Source of the DNA: Cerioporus squamosus | Taxonomy: Eukaryota; Basidiomycota; Agaricomycetes; Polyporales; Polyporaceae | Reading direction: 5' to 3' | Assembly: GCA_022592435.1 (NCBI GenBank) | Contig: JABYQS010000947.1 | Coordinates: forward strand, 1-10,773 | DNA length: 10,773 nucleotides | Shown here: one piece after another, positions 1 to 8,159 of the stretch | Numbering within the stretch: the first letter of the stretch is position 1 | How the letters are laid out: the number at the start of each line of letters is the position of its first letter | Program-made: the position numbers and the translations under genes | Notes under the pieces: model-generated | Seen by the model: only the letters and a program-made list of their open reading frames with translations | Databases searched by the model: none | Told to the model about the DNA's origin: nothing

Positions 1-2256
1 AGGAAGCTCTCGACGAGCGTGCCGGCGAGCAAAGCAACAGCGATGCGCAGCTCAAGGCGAAGAACGCTGAGATCGCACTGCTCGAGAGTCGCGTCAAGGC
101 GGTGTCCGCGGAGCTTGCAGAAGAGCGGAAGAACCTCAACGAGCAGATTGACGAGCTCCGGAGAGCGGGCCAGGTTGCGTCTCCTCTGTGATCCTTGTTG
201 ATTGTGTCTGAGACAGGCTGTTGCTGTTGCAGGAAATGGTCGCGCTGTACGAGGAGCGTCTCAGCGCGGCGGACACGAGACGGTACGAGCTCGAGGATCT
301 CGTCGTGACGCTCGAGGAGCACCTAGTCAAGGCGCAGGCGCGCCCTGTCTCTCCCGGAACCGTTGCTCGCAAGCCGCATCCGCCGCGGAGATCGACAACG
401 AGATGCTCCGCGAACAGTGCAGCACCTGCAGAAGAGGATTGCCACGCTCGAGGACGATCTCGAGGACACCCGTGCCACAAACGAGCGCGAAGAGGTTGCA
501 GTGCGAGAGCGCATCAAGCGGTACAAGGAGCGTGAGGAGACGATCCGCAAGGAGCTTGCTGAGGGCCGGAAGGAGATGGAGCTTGTGCGCAAGTCCGAGG
601 AGAAGGCCCGTCTCCGTGTCGAGGAGCTCGAGGAGGCCCTGCGGGAGAACACCGTTGCGCTCGAGAACGCGAGAGCGGAGATCGAGACGCTCAGGAGTGA
701 CATTGCTGTGAGTGACCTGTTTCCGGTTACTGCTAGCTGTTGGTGGCTGAGCCGGTCCGCTGTGCGGTGTAGGACCTCGAGGGGCTGGCTGCCGCCGCTA
801 GAACCGCCTCTTCCGACAAGCTCAGTGAACTGGCACCGCGGGCGAACAGCGAACGGACTCGGCTCCAGGAGGAGATCGCCGACCTTAAACAGCAACTTGC
901 CCAAGTTAAGGCACACTCTTCTGGCGCTGCCGACGTGCATGCCCTTGAGGACGAGCTCCACTCGCTCCAGGAGGACAGAGAGACGGTAGGCTGCTGTCAA
1001 GCCATGTCCCTGCGCGTGGCTGATTAGTCGATCGCTAGCTGCAACAATCGCTCAAGCGTACACAGGCCGAGCTTGCAGACGAGCGCGCAATCGTCGAGGA
1101 GCTCCGTGCTCTTGCAAACGAGCGCACAGCCGAGCTGGATACTATTCGCAAGAAGCTCAACCGTGAAGGCTCTGTCAATGGGCATGAGGTCAAGCCGCCC
1201 GCGTCCCCGTCCTCAAAGCATGACCTCTCAGTGGCTCGTGACGAGATCACTGGTCTCAAGTGTGTGCCACTGCTTTGCTTATCTTGTTCCGAGCTCAATC
1301 TTTGTGTGTTGCAGGCATATTGTGCAAGAGCTCCAGAAGGAGAACGACATAGCCTCTAAGCGGTGCAGGGTCCTCGAGTCTGAGAACAAGCTTCTGCTCT
1401 CGGAGACCGAGCAACTGCGCGAGGTCGGTATTCCTATGCCCTTGAAGTGTACTCGGCTCAACGTATCATGTCATATACAGGAGCTCAAAGTCCTCGAGGA
1501 AGACGTTGAGAGAAGCCTTGCGCGCGAGGAAGCTGTACTATCGGGCGAGAATCCGCCATCGACACCGTCGACACCTTCGTTGGATGACATCCAGGCGCTG
1601 CAGCGCAGTTACAAGGACCTCAAGGCCAAGTACGAGGTGCGTATTACACGTACCCTGGTTCACAATCCGGTGCTGACCGGCTGGATGTCTGCCAGACCGA
1701 GGTAGAGCAACTACGCAAGAAGGTTGCCGATCTCGAGATGAAAAGCGCACGTCAAGTGCACGATGTACGTGTTTTGATTGTCCGTAGCATCGGGATGACA
1801 CAGCGCTGACATCGGACTGGCAGCTCAACAAGGAGATTGGCGAGCTCGAGTCCCTCATCGAGTCCAAGGTACGCCGCTCTGCCCCTCACTGCGCAGGGAC
1901 ACCATTGACAACCGTTGCAGATCTATCGCGAGGACGAGCTCGAGCGCGAGATTGAGCGTCTCAAGGACAAGCTTGCGCGCAACCAGAAGAAATCATCGAA
2001 GACCGACCTTCCGGAAGACCCTCGACCACCATCTTCGGCATCCACTCTGTCCTCTACGCTCGGCCAGAGTGGGGAAGAGGTGTGCGAGATCTGCGAGCGG
2101 CCAGGCCACGACATCTTTACGTGCGACCTATTGAAGGAGGATGCCCCGCCCCCCTCGGCGAGGCACCACAACGACGAGTCGGAGCTGATCTGCGAGGACT
2201 GCGAGGAGCGCGGGCATACGGCTGCGAACTGCCCGCACTCGCTCGATGTCTTCTGA
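1..2256 (+). CDS. CLIP-170/Tip1-like microtubule plus-end protein, 3' part
   Basis: Partial gene that enters from the left edge and ends at TGA 2254-2256. Visible exons: 3-173, 233-707 (frame broken inside), 773-985, 1039-1259, 1315-1423, 1481-1636, 1696-1764, 1824-1868 and 1921-2256. The introns between them are 52-65 nt with GT-AG ends; all are phase 0 except 1260-1314 (phase 2). Apart from the break the frame stays open, giving about 600 residues. Most of it is Glu/Lys/Leu/Arg heptad-rich coiled coil. The last exon has two CX2CX4HX4C zinc knuckles and the C-terminus LDVF. In the CLIP-170 family such knuckles and a C-terminal aromatic residue bind dynactin, LIS1-type and tubulin-tail partners at microtubule plus ends. 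The N-terminal CAP-Gly domain that would settle the identity lies outside the window. Another coiled-coil protein with zinc knuckles is possible but less likely. Confidence 0.8.
2083..2232 (+). other. Tandem CCHC zinc knuckles of the CLIP-like protein
   Basis: The first knuckle reads CEICERPGHDIFTC and the second CEDCEERGHTAANC; both fit CX2CX4HX4C exactly. They are separated by an acidic, proline-containing linker and followed by nine residues ending in Phe. Two C-terminal knuckles of this spacing are the hallmark of CLIP-170-type proteins and are the main reason for the gene call. Confidence 0.8.
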
Positions 2257-3385
2257 TCACGTCATTCATTGGTTCGCTTCGCTATCTATCCTCATCCCGC
2301 CTGCTTTCCTGGTTTCGTTCTTGTTCGTGTCGTGTTCTACCTAATGGATCCTCTGCACTCGGTCGTCCTTCCGTACATACAGCACAAAAGCCCAAGCAAA
2401 CTGTAGCCAAGTATCACACTCACACCCATTCATATGTTCTCCGCACACTGCATCAAGCATTGCTACCCCTTCCTTTCGTGTTCTTGGGCCCATCATAATA
2501 GCCGCATTGTACTTATGTGCGTTCCCCCATTCATTGATTCGGTGTCACCACTAGTCCTTGCTCGCAGCACTGCGTTCTATCGTATATACCCCATGCTGTT
2601 GTCCCCGGTAAGGGCTCAGGCGTACCTCCACAAGCTAAATGAGAACTACTCCAGTCATGATTTCCTTTTTCTGCTCGCTGCGGTGGTTGTGGTCTGCAAG
2701 GTATATATCATTGCGCGCAAGAGTACTAGTCAAGGCAGCACTGTCAGAAGTTTCGAACCGGATGTCATCAATAGCCTGATACGGTAGTAAGTACAGATAC
2801 AGCAGGTGCCATAGGGTTAGGGTTAGGAGGACGAAAGGACAAAAAATAAGGGGCCTGCCCAGCCCGAGGGCCGAAGCAGGACAGGGAAATATTGAGACGG
2901 TGCACGAGCCGAAGCCCGTACAAACCGCGAGGTCCCCCTGAGGACATGGTCGCCGTGCTATGAGAGGCCCCCACGGCCCACGGACCCAGGTACGTGAAGG
3001 GGCCCGTGCCATCAAGGTAAGTATGAGTTGTTTCCATGTCGGCCAACGACTCTTATACTCGGGCGCGTGCGCACGGACCAGGCGCGTTTAGGGCAGGCAT
3101 TTTCGCGTCTCACGGCACATCTGTCTCGCGTATGTGCATGTGCTGAACTGCGATGAACTTACTCAGGATGTCGTCCATGGCATTTCCGCTATCGCAGCCG
3201 TGTGGACAAATGGCGCGATTGATGTTCTCTACGACAGCTTTGCGTCCGAGATCCATGACACCATTTCGGATGTGAGGCTGGCCCCTCAAATACCATGAAG
3301 CCAGTGGCTGATTGTCTTGGACTGCTTCCAACACCCCTCTATCTCGTCCGGTCACCTACGAACACCTCCTGCGTTTCTCGGAAAG
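2257..3385. other. Intergenic region, CLIP-like gene to CoA-binding gene
   Basis: About 1.1 kb with no gene I can defend. The left part is pyrimidine-rich and looks like 3' UTR of the coiled-coil gene. The middle holds the telomere-type repeat at 2812-2827. On the minus strand an open frame at 3110-3355 (81 codons, first ATG internal) reads fairly protein-like, including the peptide AVVENINRAICPHGCDSG. A second minus-strand open frame lies at 2768-3046. No splice model joins them cleanly and neither resembles a family I know, so they are noted as possible relics only. The last few hundred bases must carry the promoter of the CoA-binding gene, but I see no clear TATA box. Confidence 0.5.
2812..2827 (+). 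repeat. Short interstitial telomere-type repeat (TTAGGG)
   Basis: The sequence is tagggttagggttagg, a little over two and a half TTAGGG units. TTAGGG is the telomere repeat of most filamentous fungi, including basidiomycetes. Such short internal tracts can be scars of break repair or binding sites for telobox or Tbf1-type factors in promoters. It lies about 560 bp upstream of the CoA-binding gene start, so either reading is possible. Confidence 0.7.
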
Positions 3386-3975
3386 ATGTCTAGTCTCGTC
3401 GATGTCCAGAAGAAGTTTCTGTCTTCACCGCACTACGCCGTTGTCGGTGCATCGAAGGACCGGTCAAAGTTTGGAACCAAGGTTAATATGCTCCCGCTCG
3501 GGTCGCCTGTTCGTTCGCTGATCATGCACGTCCGTAGGTCCTGAAGTGGTACCAAGCGAGGAACAAGGACGTGACTCCTGTTCATCCGGTACGTCCGAAC
3601 ACGGCGTGAGATGCCGCACGCACGCTTCATGGGCGTACAGAAGGAGGACGAGCTGGAAGGTCTAAAGACCATCCACTCAATCGCCGAGCTCCCTGCTCCG
3701 ACGGAAACCTCCATCAGCATCATCACTCCGCCGAAAGTGAGCTTGGCCGTTCTTATCTAACACGACGTGCTCATGGGCTGACTGGGCATCAGGTCACCCT
3801 AGGCATTCTCGAGAAAGCCAGGGAACTCGGAGTCCCTGCGCTGTGGCTCCAACCGAGCGCCGAGGATGCGACCGTCATATCCTATGTCAAGGAGAACGGC
3901 CTCGAGGACAAGGTCATATACGGTGGACCCTGCATCCTTGTTGAGGGTGATGGTATCATCCGGAGCCTTCTATAG
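3386..3975 (+). CDS. CoA-binding (CoA_binding_2 / YccU-like) Rossmann protein
   Basis: Complete gene in four exons: 3386-3481, 3538-3588, 3641-3736 and 3793-3975. The three phase-0 introns are 56, 52 and 56 nt (donors gttaat, gtacgt, gtgagc; all end in AG). The product is 141 residues, the normal size for this small family. The nucleotide-binding loop YAVVGASKDRSKFG lies near residues 17-30. It is followed by a strand with VTPVHP, then IITPPK, then a helix leading to ALWLQPSAED, and a C-terminal VIYGGPCILVEG. This order matches CoA_binding_2 proteins. The family is known to bind CoA-type ligands; no specific enzymatic reaction is established, and it lacks the ligase and ATP-grasp parts of acyl-CoA synthetases. 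The start has A at -3, and the frame has no break. Likely soluble; the compartment cannot be told. Confidence 0.88.
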
Positions 3976-4027
3976 CCTGGCGTCGGCGGTACCCGCGAAC
4001 CCCTTGTCGTAGCCTTATCGATCGCAG

Positions 4028-4267
4028 GATGGAACTGTGTCGTTCTGGAAAACATATCGCGCCTGTGGCAGTGTTGTCCCGATGGGCGGCCCAGTCACCC
4101 ATACATATGTGCAAATGTTTACGTTGCAGAAAGGCCCGCCGAACAAGCAGCTGTTCAACGATGTTGTTTGGCAGTGAGTGGCTAAGCGTGCGGTTATGCT
4201 CGTAGACTGACGCTTCTTCAACAGTGACAATGCAGCCATCAAGATGCGTCGCGTCTTTGATACTTAA
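4028..4267 (+). pseudogene. 3' fragment of an unidentified gene, intron retained
   Basis: Two exon-like segments remain: 4028-4173 and 4225-4267, joined by an intron at 4174-4224 (donor gtgagt, branch-like actgac, acceptor caacag). The upstream edge at 4027 also looks like an intron acceptor (gatcgcag). Spliced, they give 62 codons ending in TAA, including the pieces THTYVQMFTLQKG and LFNDVVW and the end KMRRVFDT. No ATG or upstream exon is visible, because the stop of the CoA-binding gene is only 52 bp away. This appears to be the tail of a gene cut within an intron. The pattern Y-x-Q-x-F-x-L followed by N-D-V weakly recalls the last strands of NTF2-like domains; that is a resemblance, not an identification. 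A degraded second copy lies at 4858-4970. Confidence 0.5.
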
Positions 4268-4320
4268 AGTGATATTAGCTCTCGCGGCCATACCTCAGTA
4301 CTGGCATCCTCGCCGCTCCG

Positions 4321-4790
4321 GCTCTCGTGCATCGCTAGCCTCTCATAGTACGTCATTTTGTCCTGCGCCATAGCGTCCAAACCTCGTTGCCTCTCCGCAG
4401 TCTCAAGCTCGAGCGTCATCTCAACCCGCTACACTTATGCTTGCCTTCTCTGCCTACCTGCTGCAGCATCTCTGACGTCTCCGCTGCCGATCTTGATCTC
4501 ACACTCGTCGACGGCACCCATGAGTCGGAGTCTTGCAAATTGCGACTTCGAAACAAAAGAGGCCCGCCGCATTTAGCGGTCGCCTTACTGTCTCCGCGAC
4601 GAGCTCGGCATGTTGCACTTCGAGAGCCTCGAGGGTTGCATATGGCCTGAGCTTAACGAGTATGTGGACGACAGGACGGAGGCGTGATACATGGATGCGG
4701 ACAAGATGCGAGGCAGGATTTTCTCTGGGCGCGAGGATGTGCCTGAAACCCCATTCGAGCCGACTGAGGACTCGGAGAGGTGAGATTGCG
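4321..4790 (+). pseudogene. Decayed partial copy of the downstream gene (5153-6449)
   Basis: This tract aligns with roughly 5880-6400 inside exon 3 of the intact gene. Shared landmarks include SAADLDLTLVD near 4480-4510, then HFESLEG with N-E-Y-V, then the G-R-E-D-V-P block near 4730-4745. By hand count the well-aligned parts are about 84% identical. It cannot encode the protein. A small insertion near 4535 shifts the frame, about 65 bp are missing near 4572 (relative to about 6102-6184), and in-frame stops lie at TAG 4574-4576, TGA 4685-4687 and TGA 4781-4783. The two TGA codons replace Trp codons 6294-6296 and 6390-6392 of the intact gene. Nothing matching its first two exons is visible. 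It is best read as one member of a tandem duplication that has decayed. Confidence 0.8.
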
Positions 4791-4857
4791 GGTCCACCCA
4801 TGCACATGGTCAGAAGCTTTGTCCTGAGAGCCATCTTCACTGAGAACGATCAGACCT

Positions 4858-4970
4858 AGCTGTGATTGTCCGATGATGAACAGTAGGTAGGCGTGCGGTT
4901 TAGAGTCTGACGCTTCTTTCGCAGCATATAACAGCGGCTGACGGCTACGTCAGCCATCAAGATACGTAGC
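4858..4970 (+). pseudogene. Second, more degraded copy of the 4028-4267 fragment
   Basis: Blocks shared with the first fragment, in the same order: gcgtgcggtt, then tctgacgcttctt versus actgacgcttctt, an intron-acceptor-like cag, then cagccatcaagat followed by acgt versus gcgt. An extra 20 bp or so separates the acceptor from the last exon block here. The matching region covers mostly the intron and terminal exon of the fragment; the earlier exon is barely recognisable. Because intron sequence is duplicated, the copy arose at DNA level, not through an mRNA. It lies just upstream of the intact membrane-protein gene, as the first fragment lies just upstream of the decayed copy. Confidence 0.6.
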
Positions 4971-5152
4971 ATGCATGGTACACCAAGTAAAATGGTCTGG
5001 ACCGGCCCTAACACAACGATGGGCTGCTACCAGGCTGACATGTCGGGCTCAAGTTGCGGGCCAGCCTCCAAACAGCTCCACGAGTTCGCCCTCGCCTGCG
5101 GACCGTCTCCATCGAACTTGCCTTCGTACGACCACAATCGTATCTACTCACC

Positions 5153-6449
5153 ATGGAGTACACTATCATCCTCATCGTTGCCTTCCTCTTCACCACCTGG
5201 GCCATCTCCGAAGTCCAGCTCGACAGCATTCTGCTCCTCCTGATCGACCGCCTGGTCTCTGTCTTCGGCCTTCGCTCGGCCTGCCTCAAACTCACCCGGT
5301 AAGCGCAACATCTTCTCCTATGACCTTGCCTGATGCTGACATACTTCCTGCGTAGCATCGCCATTGGCACCGAGACACTGACACATGTCTTGTCCAGCGT
5401 CAGGCTCCTGGCTGGAGATGACTTCCACTTCAACATTCATCGCGCACCAACCCAACTCGATCTTCTCTTAGTCGTCCTCTTCCTCGTTAGCTCCGGCTCT
5501 ATGTGCTACTTGGTATGTAGTTCCTCCAGTGAATACGCTTGAACCGGGGCTCAGACTGAAGTTCGGACAGAATGTCCTTATCCAGGACGATGATACTGGA
5601 ATCGCAAAGCCCGCTGCGAACATTCTGGACGACTTCTTCGAGTCCGTCAGTACCCGCTCCCAGCTGCCGAAGTACATCTCGTACAGTTTCACCCCACTTA
5701 TGGTCGAGGATTCCCTCTGGGATTCGCCCGCCCAGTGGACGAATCCTCACGATGGCATCTTCGAGTACCCGCTGACCTCGACGCCCGCCCGCAAGCGTGC
5801 GCCTGTGATTCCCGCTCCGGCCTGCTCTACAAGAAACATTTCCACCGATTTCTGTGTCTCGTGGCTCAGTGCTGGCGTTCTCTGGTGCACTACTCGCCTC
5901 TCGTCGGCCATTCGATCCTGGACCGTAGCGTCCAATGAGGCTCGTTGCCTCTCCGCGATCTCGAGCGTCACCTCTAAGGCCGCGCCACTCTCATCGCTGG
6001 CCACCTACTGCAGCCTCTCTGACGACTCCGCCGCCGACCTTGACCTCACTCTCGTCGACGACGCTGACGAGTCCTGCGACGTCGAGGCAGAAGAGTCCCG
6101 CCGTGTCTTCGGCATCATCGTACCCGCGGAGCGCTGGCAACCCAAGACCTTCACTCTCGCGGACCTAGAAATCGACGACGGGAGCTATCTCCGCGACGCG
6201 CTCGGCCTGTCGCACTTCGAGAGCCTGGAGGGTTGCTTCTGGCCGGAGCTCAACGAGTATGTCGAGCCCCGCGCGGACGGCAAGCGGGAGGTATGGTATA
6301 CGGACGCGGACGAGATGCGAGGGTGGATCTTCCCTGGGCGCGAGGATGTGCCTGACTCTCCATTCGAACCGACTGATGACTCGGAGAGTTGGGATTGCAG
6401 GAATGTATCTGTCTTCGCCTCGGTCTCGGAGATGATTCGGGTTGTGTAG
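5153..6449 (+). CDS. Unrecognised membrane-anchored acidic protein
   Basis: Three-exon model: 5153-5298, 5356-5512 and 5571-6449, about 393 residues. The start ATG sits in caccATGG, a good eukaryotic context. Intron 5299-5355 is convincing (gtaagc, branch ctgac, gtag). The second begins at 5513 with gtatgt; its acceptor could be 5570 (58 nt) or 5561 (49 nt), both in frame. The N-terminus is very hydrophobic (IILIVAFLFTTWAI, residues about 5-18), and a second segment near residues 82-101 (LDLLLVVLFLVSSGSMCYL) may span the membrane. The C-terminal half is acidic and rich in Asp/Glu and Trp, with HFESLEGCFWPELNEYVE and GREDVPDSPFEPTDD. The stretch coded by about 5820-5990 is Ser/Thr/Arg-rich and less certain; a further intron or frame change there is possible. 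I recognise no family. A decayed relative lies upstream at 4321-4790. Confidence 0.55.
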
Positions 6450-6611
6450 GAAGCCGTTATTGTTCCTGCGTTCTTGCCAGGTCTCATCTCATATCTCTTG
6501 TTTCAGTGCTATACTTTCCGTCTCGGACATCGGATGTTTCTGATATGTCGTGTTTTGGGCATCTGGGCTCACGCAAGTAATCATCCATGCGAATAACTTA
6601 TTGCGATCATC

Positions 6612-6629
6612 TTGGCGTTGACACGCCAA
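6612..6629. repeat. Perfect 7-bp inverted repeat with 4-nt loop
   Basis: The sequence ttggcgt, then tgac, then acgccaa pairs perfectly. It lies about 165 bp past the stop of the membrane-protein gene. It could be an RNA hairpin in a 3' UTR or a palindromic protein site; a chance origin is not excluded. Confidence 0.5.
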
Positions 6630-6858
6630 AGTGGGCAACTACGCCAATGACCGTGCCATTCAAGCGGCATCCATATCGAAGGTAGAGGCGCGATTCATAC
6701 TGCCACAGGGAGGCCATTGCGATCCAGGGGACCCGGGACGAAGCACGTAACATGCACAGACAAACTCGACAGGACAGCATACAAAGCATTAACATCACAG
6801 AGCGGAAGACACAGAGACGGGGGCTATCTGGAGAACGAGTCCGTGGCAGAGATACTAC

Positions 6859-6985
6859 GAATACACGAGGGTATAACGCGATAGCGGCATAGCGAAGGTA
6901 TCATGGGCTTCAGTAGGTCCTCAGAGTACGAACCACGACGCAAGCGATAGCTAAGAATACACGAAGTCCACATCCGAATACACGA
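6859..6985. repeat. Three direct copies of gaatacacga
   Basis: The 10-mer gaatacacga occurs at 6859-6868, 6955-6964 and 6976-6985. The first and third copies share the longer core cgaatacacgag. They lie within about 70-200 bp after the stop of the minus-strand gene, so they may be in its 3' UTR. On that transcript the motif reads tcgtgtattc. Confidence 0.6.
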
Positions 6986-7055
6986 GACCGTCCTATCGGG
7001 AAAAGAGAGTAGGAAATGACGGAGGGTATGATGAGCGCATGGTTCGGCCGACGAT

Positions 7056-8159
7056 CTAAGCACGGACAATGACCCCAATGCTCGGTTGCAGACTGCCCTT
7101 GGAGGCATGCTGCACGTCAATCAGAACCAGGTCGTCCAGAGTCAACTCACGGCCTCCATGGCTGAGCGGACCAATGGGATACTTGCTTGGGTCACGAGTC
7201 TCAGCCTGATACATCGATCCCAAAGAGGACAACTATCAGGATTGCCTATCCAAAAATCATGAGAAGACGGACGTACCAGGAACTTGTCTATCACTGATGC
7301 GACGCTGTGCGCGAGCTTCGAGCGTGTGGGCGGCAGGGTGTGAGCCTGGATGTGACGGAGAACATTGACCTGACGGCTGTGTGTACCATACCCATTGAAC
7401 TACAGAACAAGAGTCTTCCTAAACAAGCTTTCGAAAATCACAGCAATTGACTCACGCAGAGAACGATGGCGAGCTTCTGCGGAGTTTGGAAGCTTTCGGG
7501 CCACGCTACGCATTCCGGCGCCGCGAGAGAGCGGAAGTCGTTGTTGAGAGCATCGCGGAGCCTGATTCGTTGGCACGCGATATCAGGCAGGTGATAATCC
7601 GAAGTCAGCCCACGGGCGTATATAGTTTGCTCGAGCACCTATTTGAACCAGCCGATCAGGAATCATTGCTATCCGTACGCAATCTGCCACCTACCTCGAT
7701 GCGGTGCCCGGAGTACACATCCGAAGCCTGCGCTGACGAATGAGATGCATGTGTACTTGCTTCTGCGATCTGCGAAGCAAGGGCGAACTGTGGTTGCGGA
7801 AGTACCTATTCACACAAAGAACGGGTTAATATCCGTCCGTGCAGAGCCGCAGACACGAATGTACGTACCGTGGGCATCGGGTGGCTGATAAGCGTGGCGG
7901 GTCCATATACAAGCGGATCGACGGTCGCTCCACGTACCCCCGGGCGAGAGTAAGTCGGGATTGAAAGAGGATCAAATACGCGCCACTGGACGTTCCCGAT
8001 GGCGTCCAGGAGCTGCCATGTGCCACTGCGCTATTGACGCATTCGTCAGGCAGTATGATACCGGGATGTCCACAAAGAACATACCTCGTCATAGAAGAAC
8101 GGGAACCCCGGGTCAGGGGAAGCACCATTGGAGGACGGCAGGTGGGACTCCCCAGGCAT
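7056..8159 (-). CDS. Unrecognised protein of about 267 residues, six exons
   Basis: Minus-strand model: 8159-8085, 8030-7869, 7805-7695, 7638-7456, 7399-7277 and 7205-7056 (TAG 7058-7056). The five introns are 54, 63, 56, 56 and 71 nt; donors are gtatgt, gtacgt, gtaggt, gtgagt and gtacgt, and every acceptor ends in TAG or CAG. All are phase 0 and every internal exon is a multiple of three without a stop, which is strong evidence that the gene is real. Readable pieces include RSGTWQLLDAIGNVQWRVFD, KLAIVLC joined to FNGYGTHSRQVNVLRHIQ, and near the end LDDLVLIDVQHASKGSLQPS. There is no obvious signal peptide or membrane segment. I do not recognise the family; a basidiomycete-specific protein is my guess. 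The start is uncertain: ATG 8159 follows an in-frame TAG, but an open frame from ATG 8338 could be an upstream exon only if an unusually short 29-nt intron is spliced. Confidence 0.65.

Larger units (their letters stand above)
6450..7055. other. Intergenic region between convergent genes
   Basis: This 606-bp stretch separates the stop of the plus-strand membrane-protein gene from the stop of the minus-strand gene, so it should hold both 3' UTRs. I see no gene in it; the ORFs on both strands are short and unconvincing. It carries a perfect hairpin (6612-6629) and three copies of a 10-mer (6859-6985), listed separately. Confidence 0.6.

Noticed and set aside
323..1000. 225-codon minus-strand open frame
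   Set aside because: It is Ser/Arg/Leu-rich antisense of coiled-coil exons, a typical shadow of GC-rich Glu/Lys/Leu codons.
2635..3015. 126-codon minus-strand open frame across the telomere-type repeat
   Set aside because: Its composition is low-complexity and it reads through the repeat. A competing frame on the same strand is no worse, and there are no splice or start signals.
3947..4027. Alternative splice fusing the CoA-binding protein to the downstream fragment
   Set aside because: Donor-like GTs at 3947 and 3953 leave phase 1, which does not match the open frame that begins at 4028 in phase 0.
4321..4790. RIP (repeat-induced point mutation) as the cause of decay in the duplicated copy
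   Set aside because: Two Trp codons became TGA. However, a rough hand count gives about 14 C:G-to-T:A changes against about 9 in reverse, with about 19 transversions plus indels. That fits ordinary drift better than RIP.
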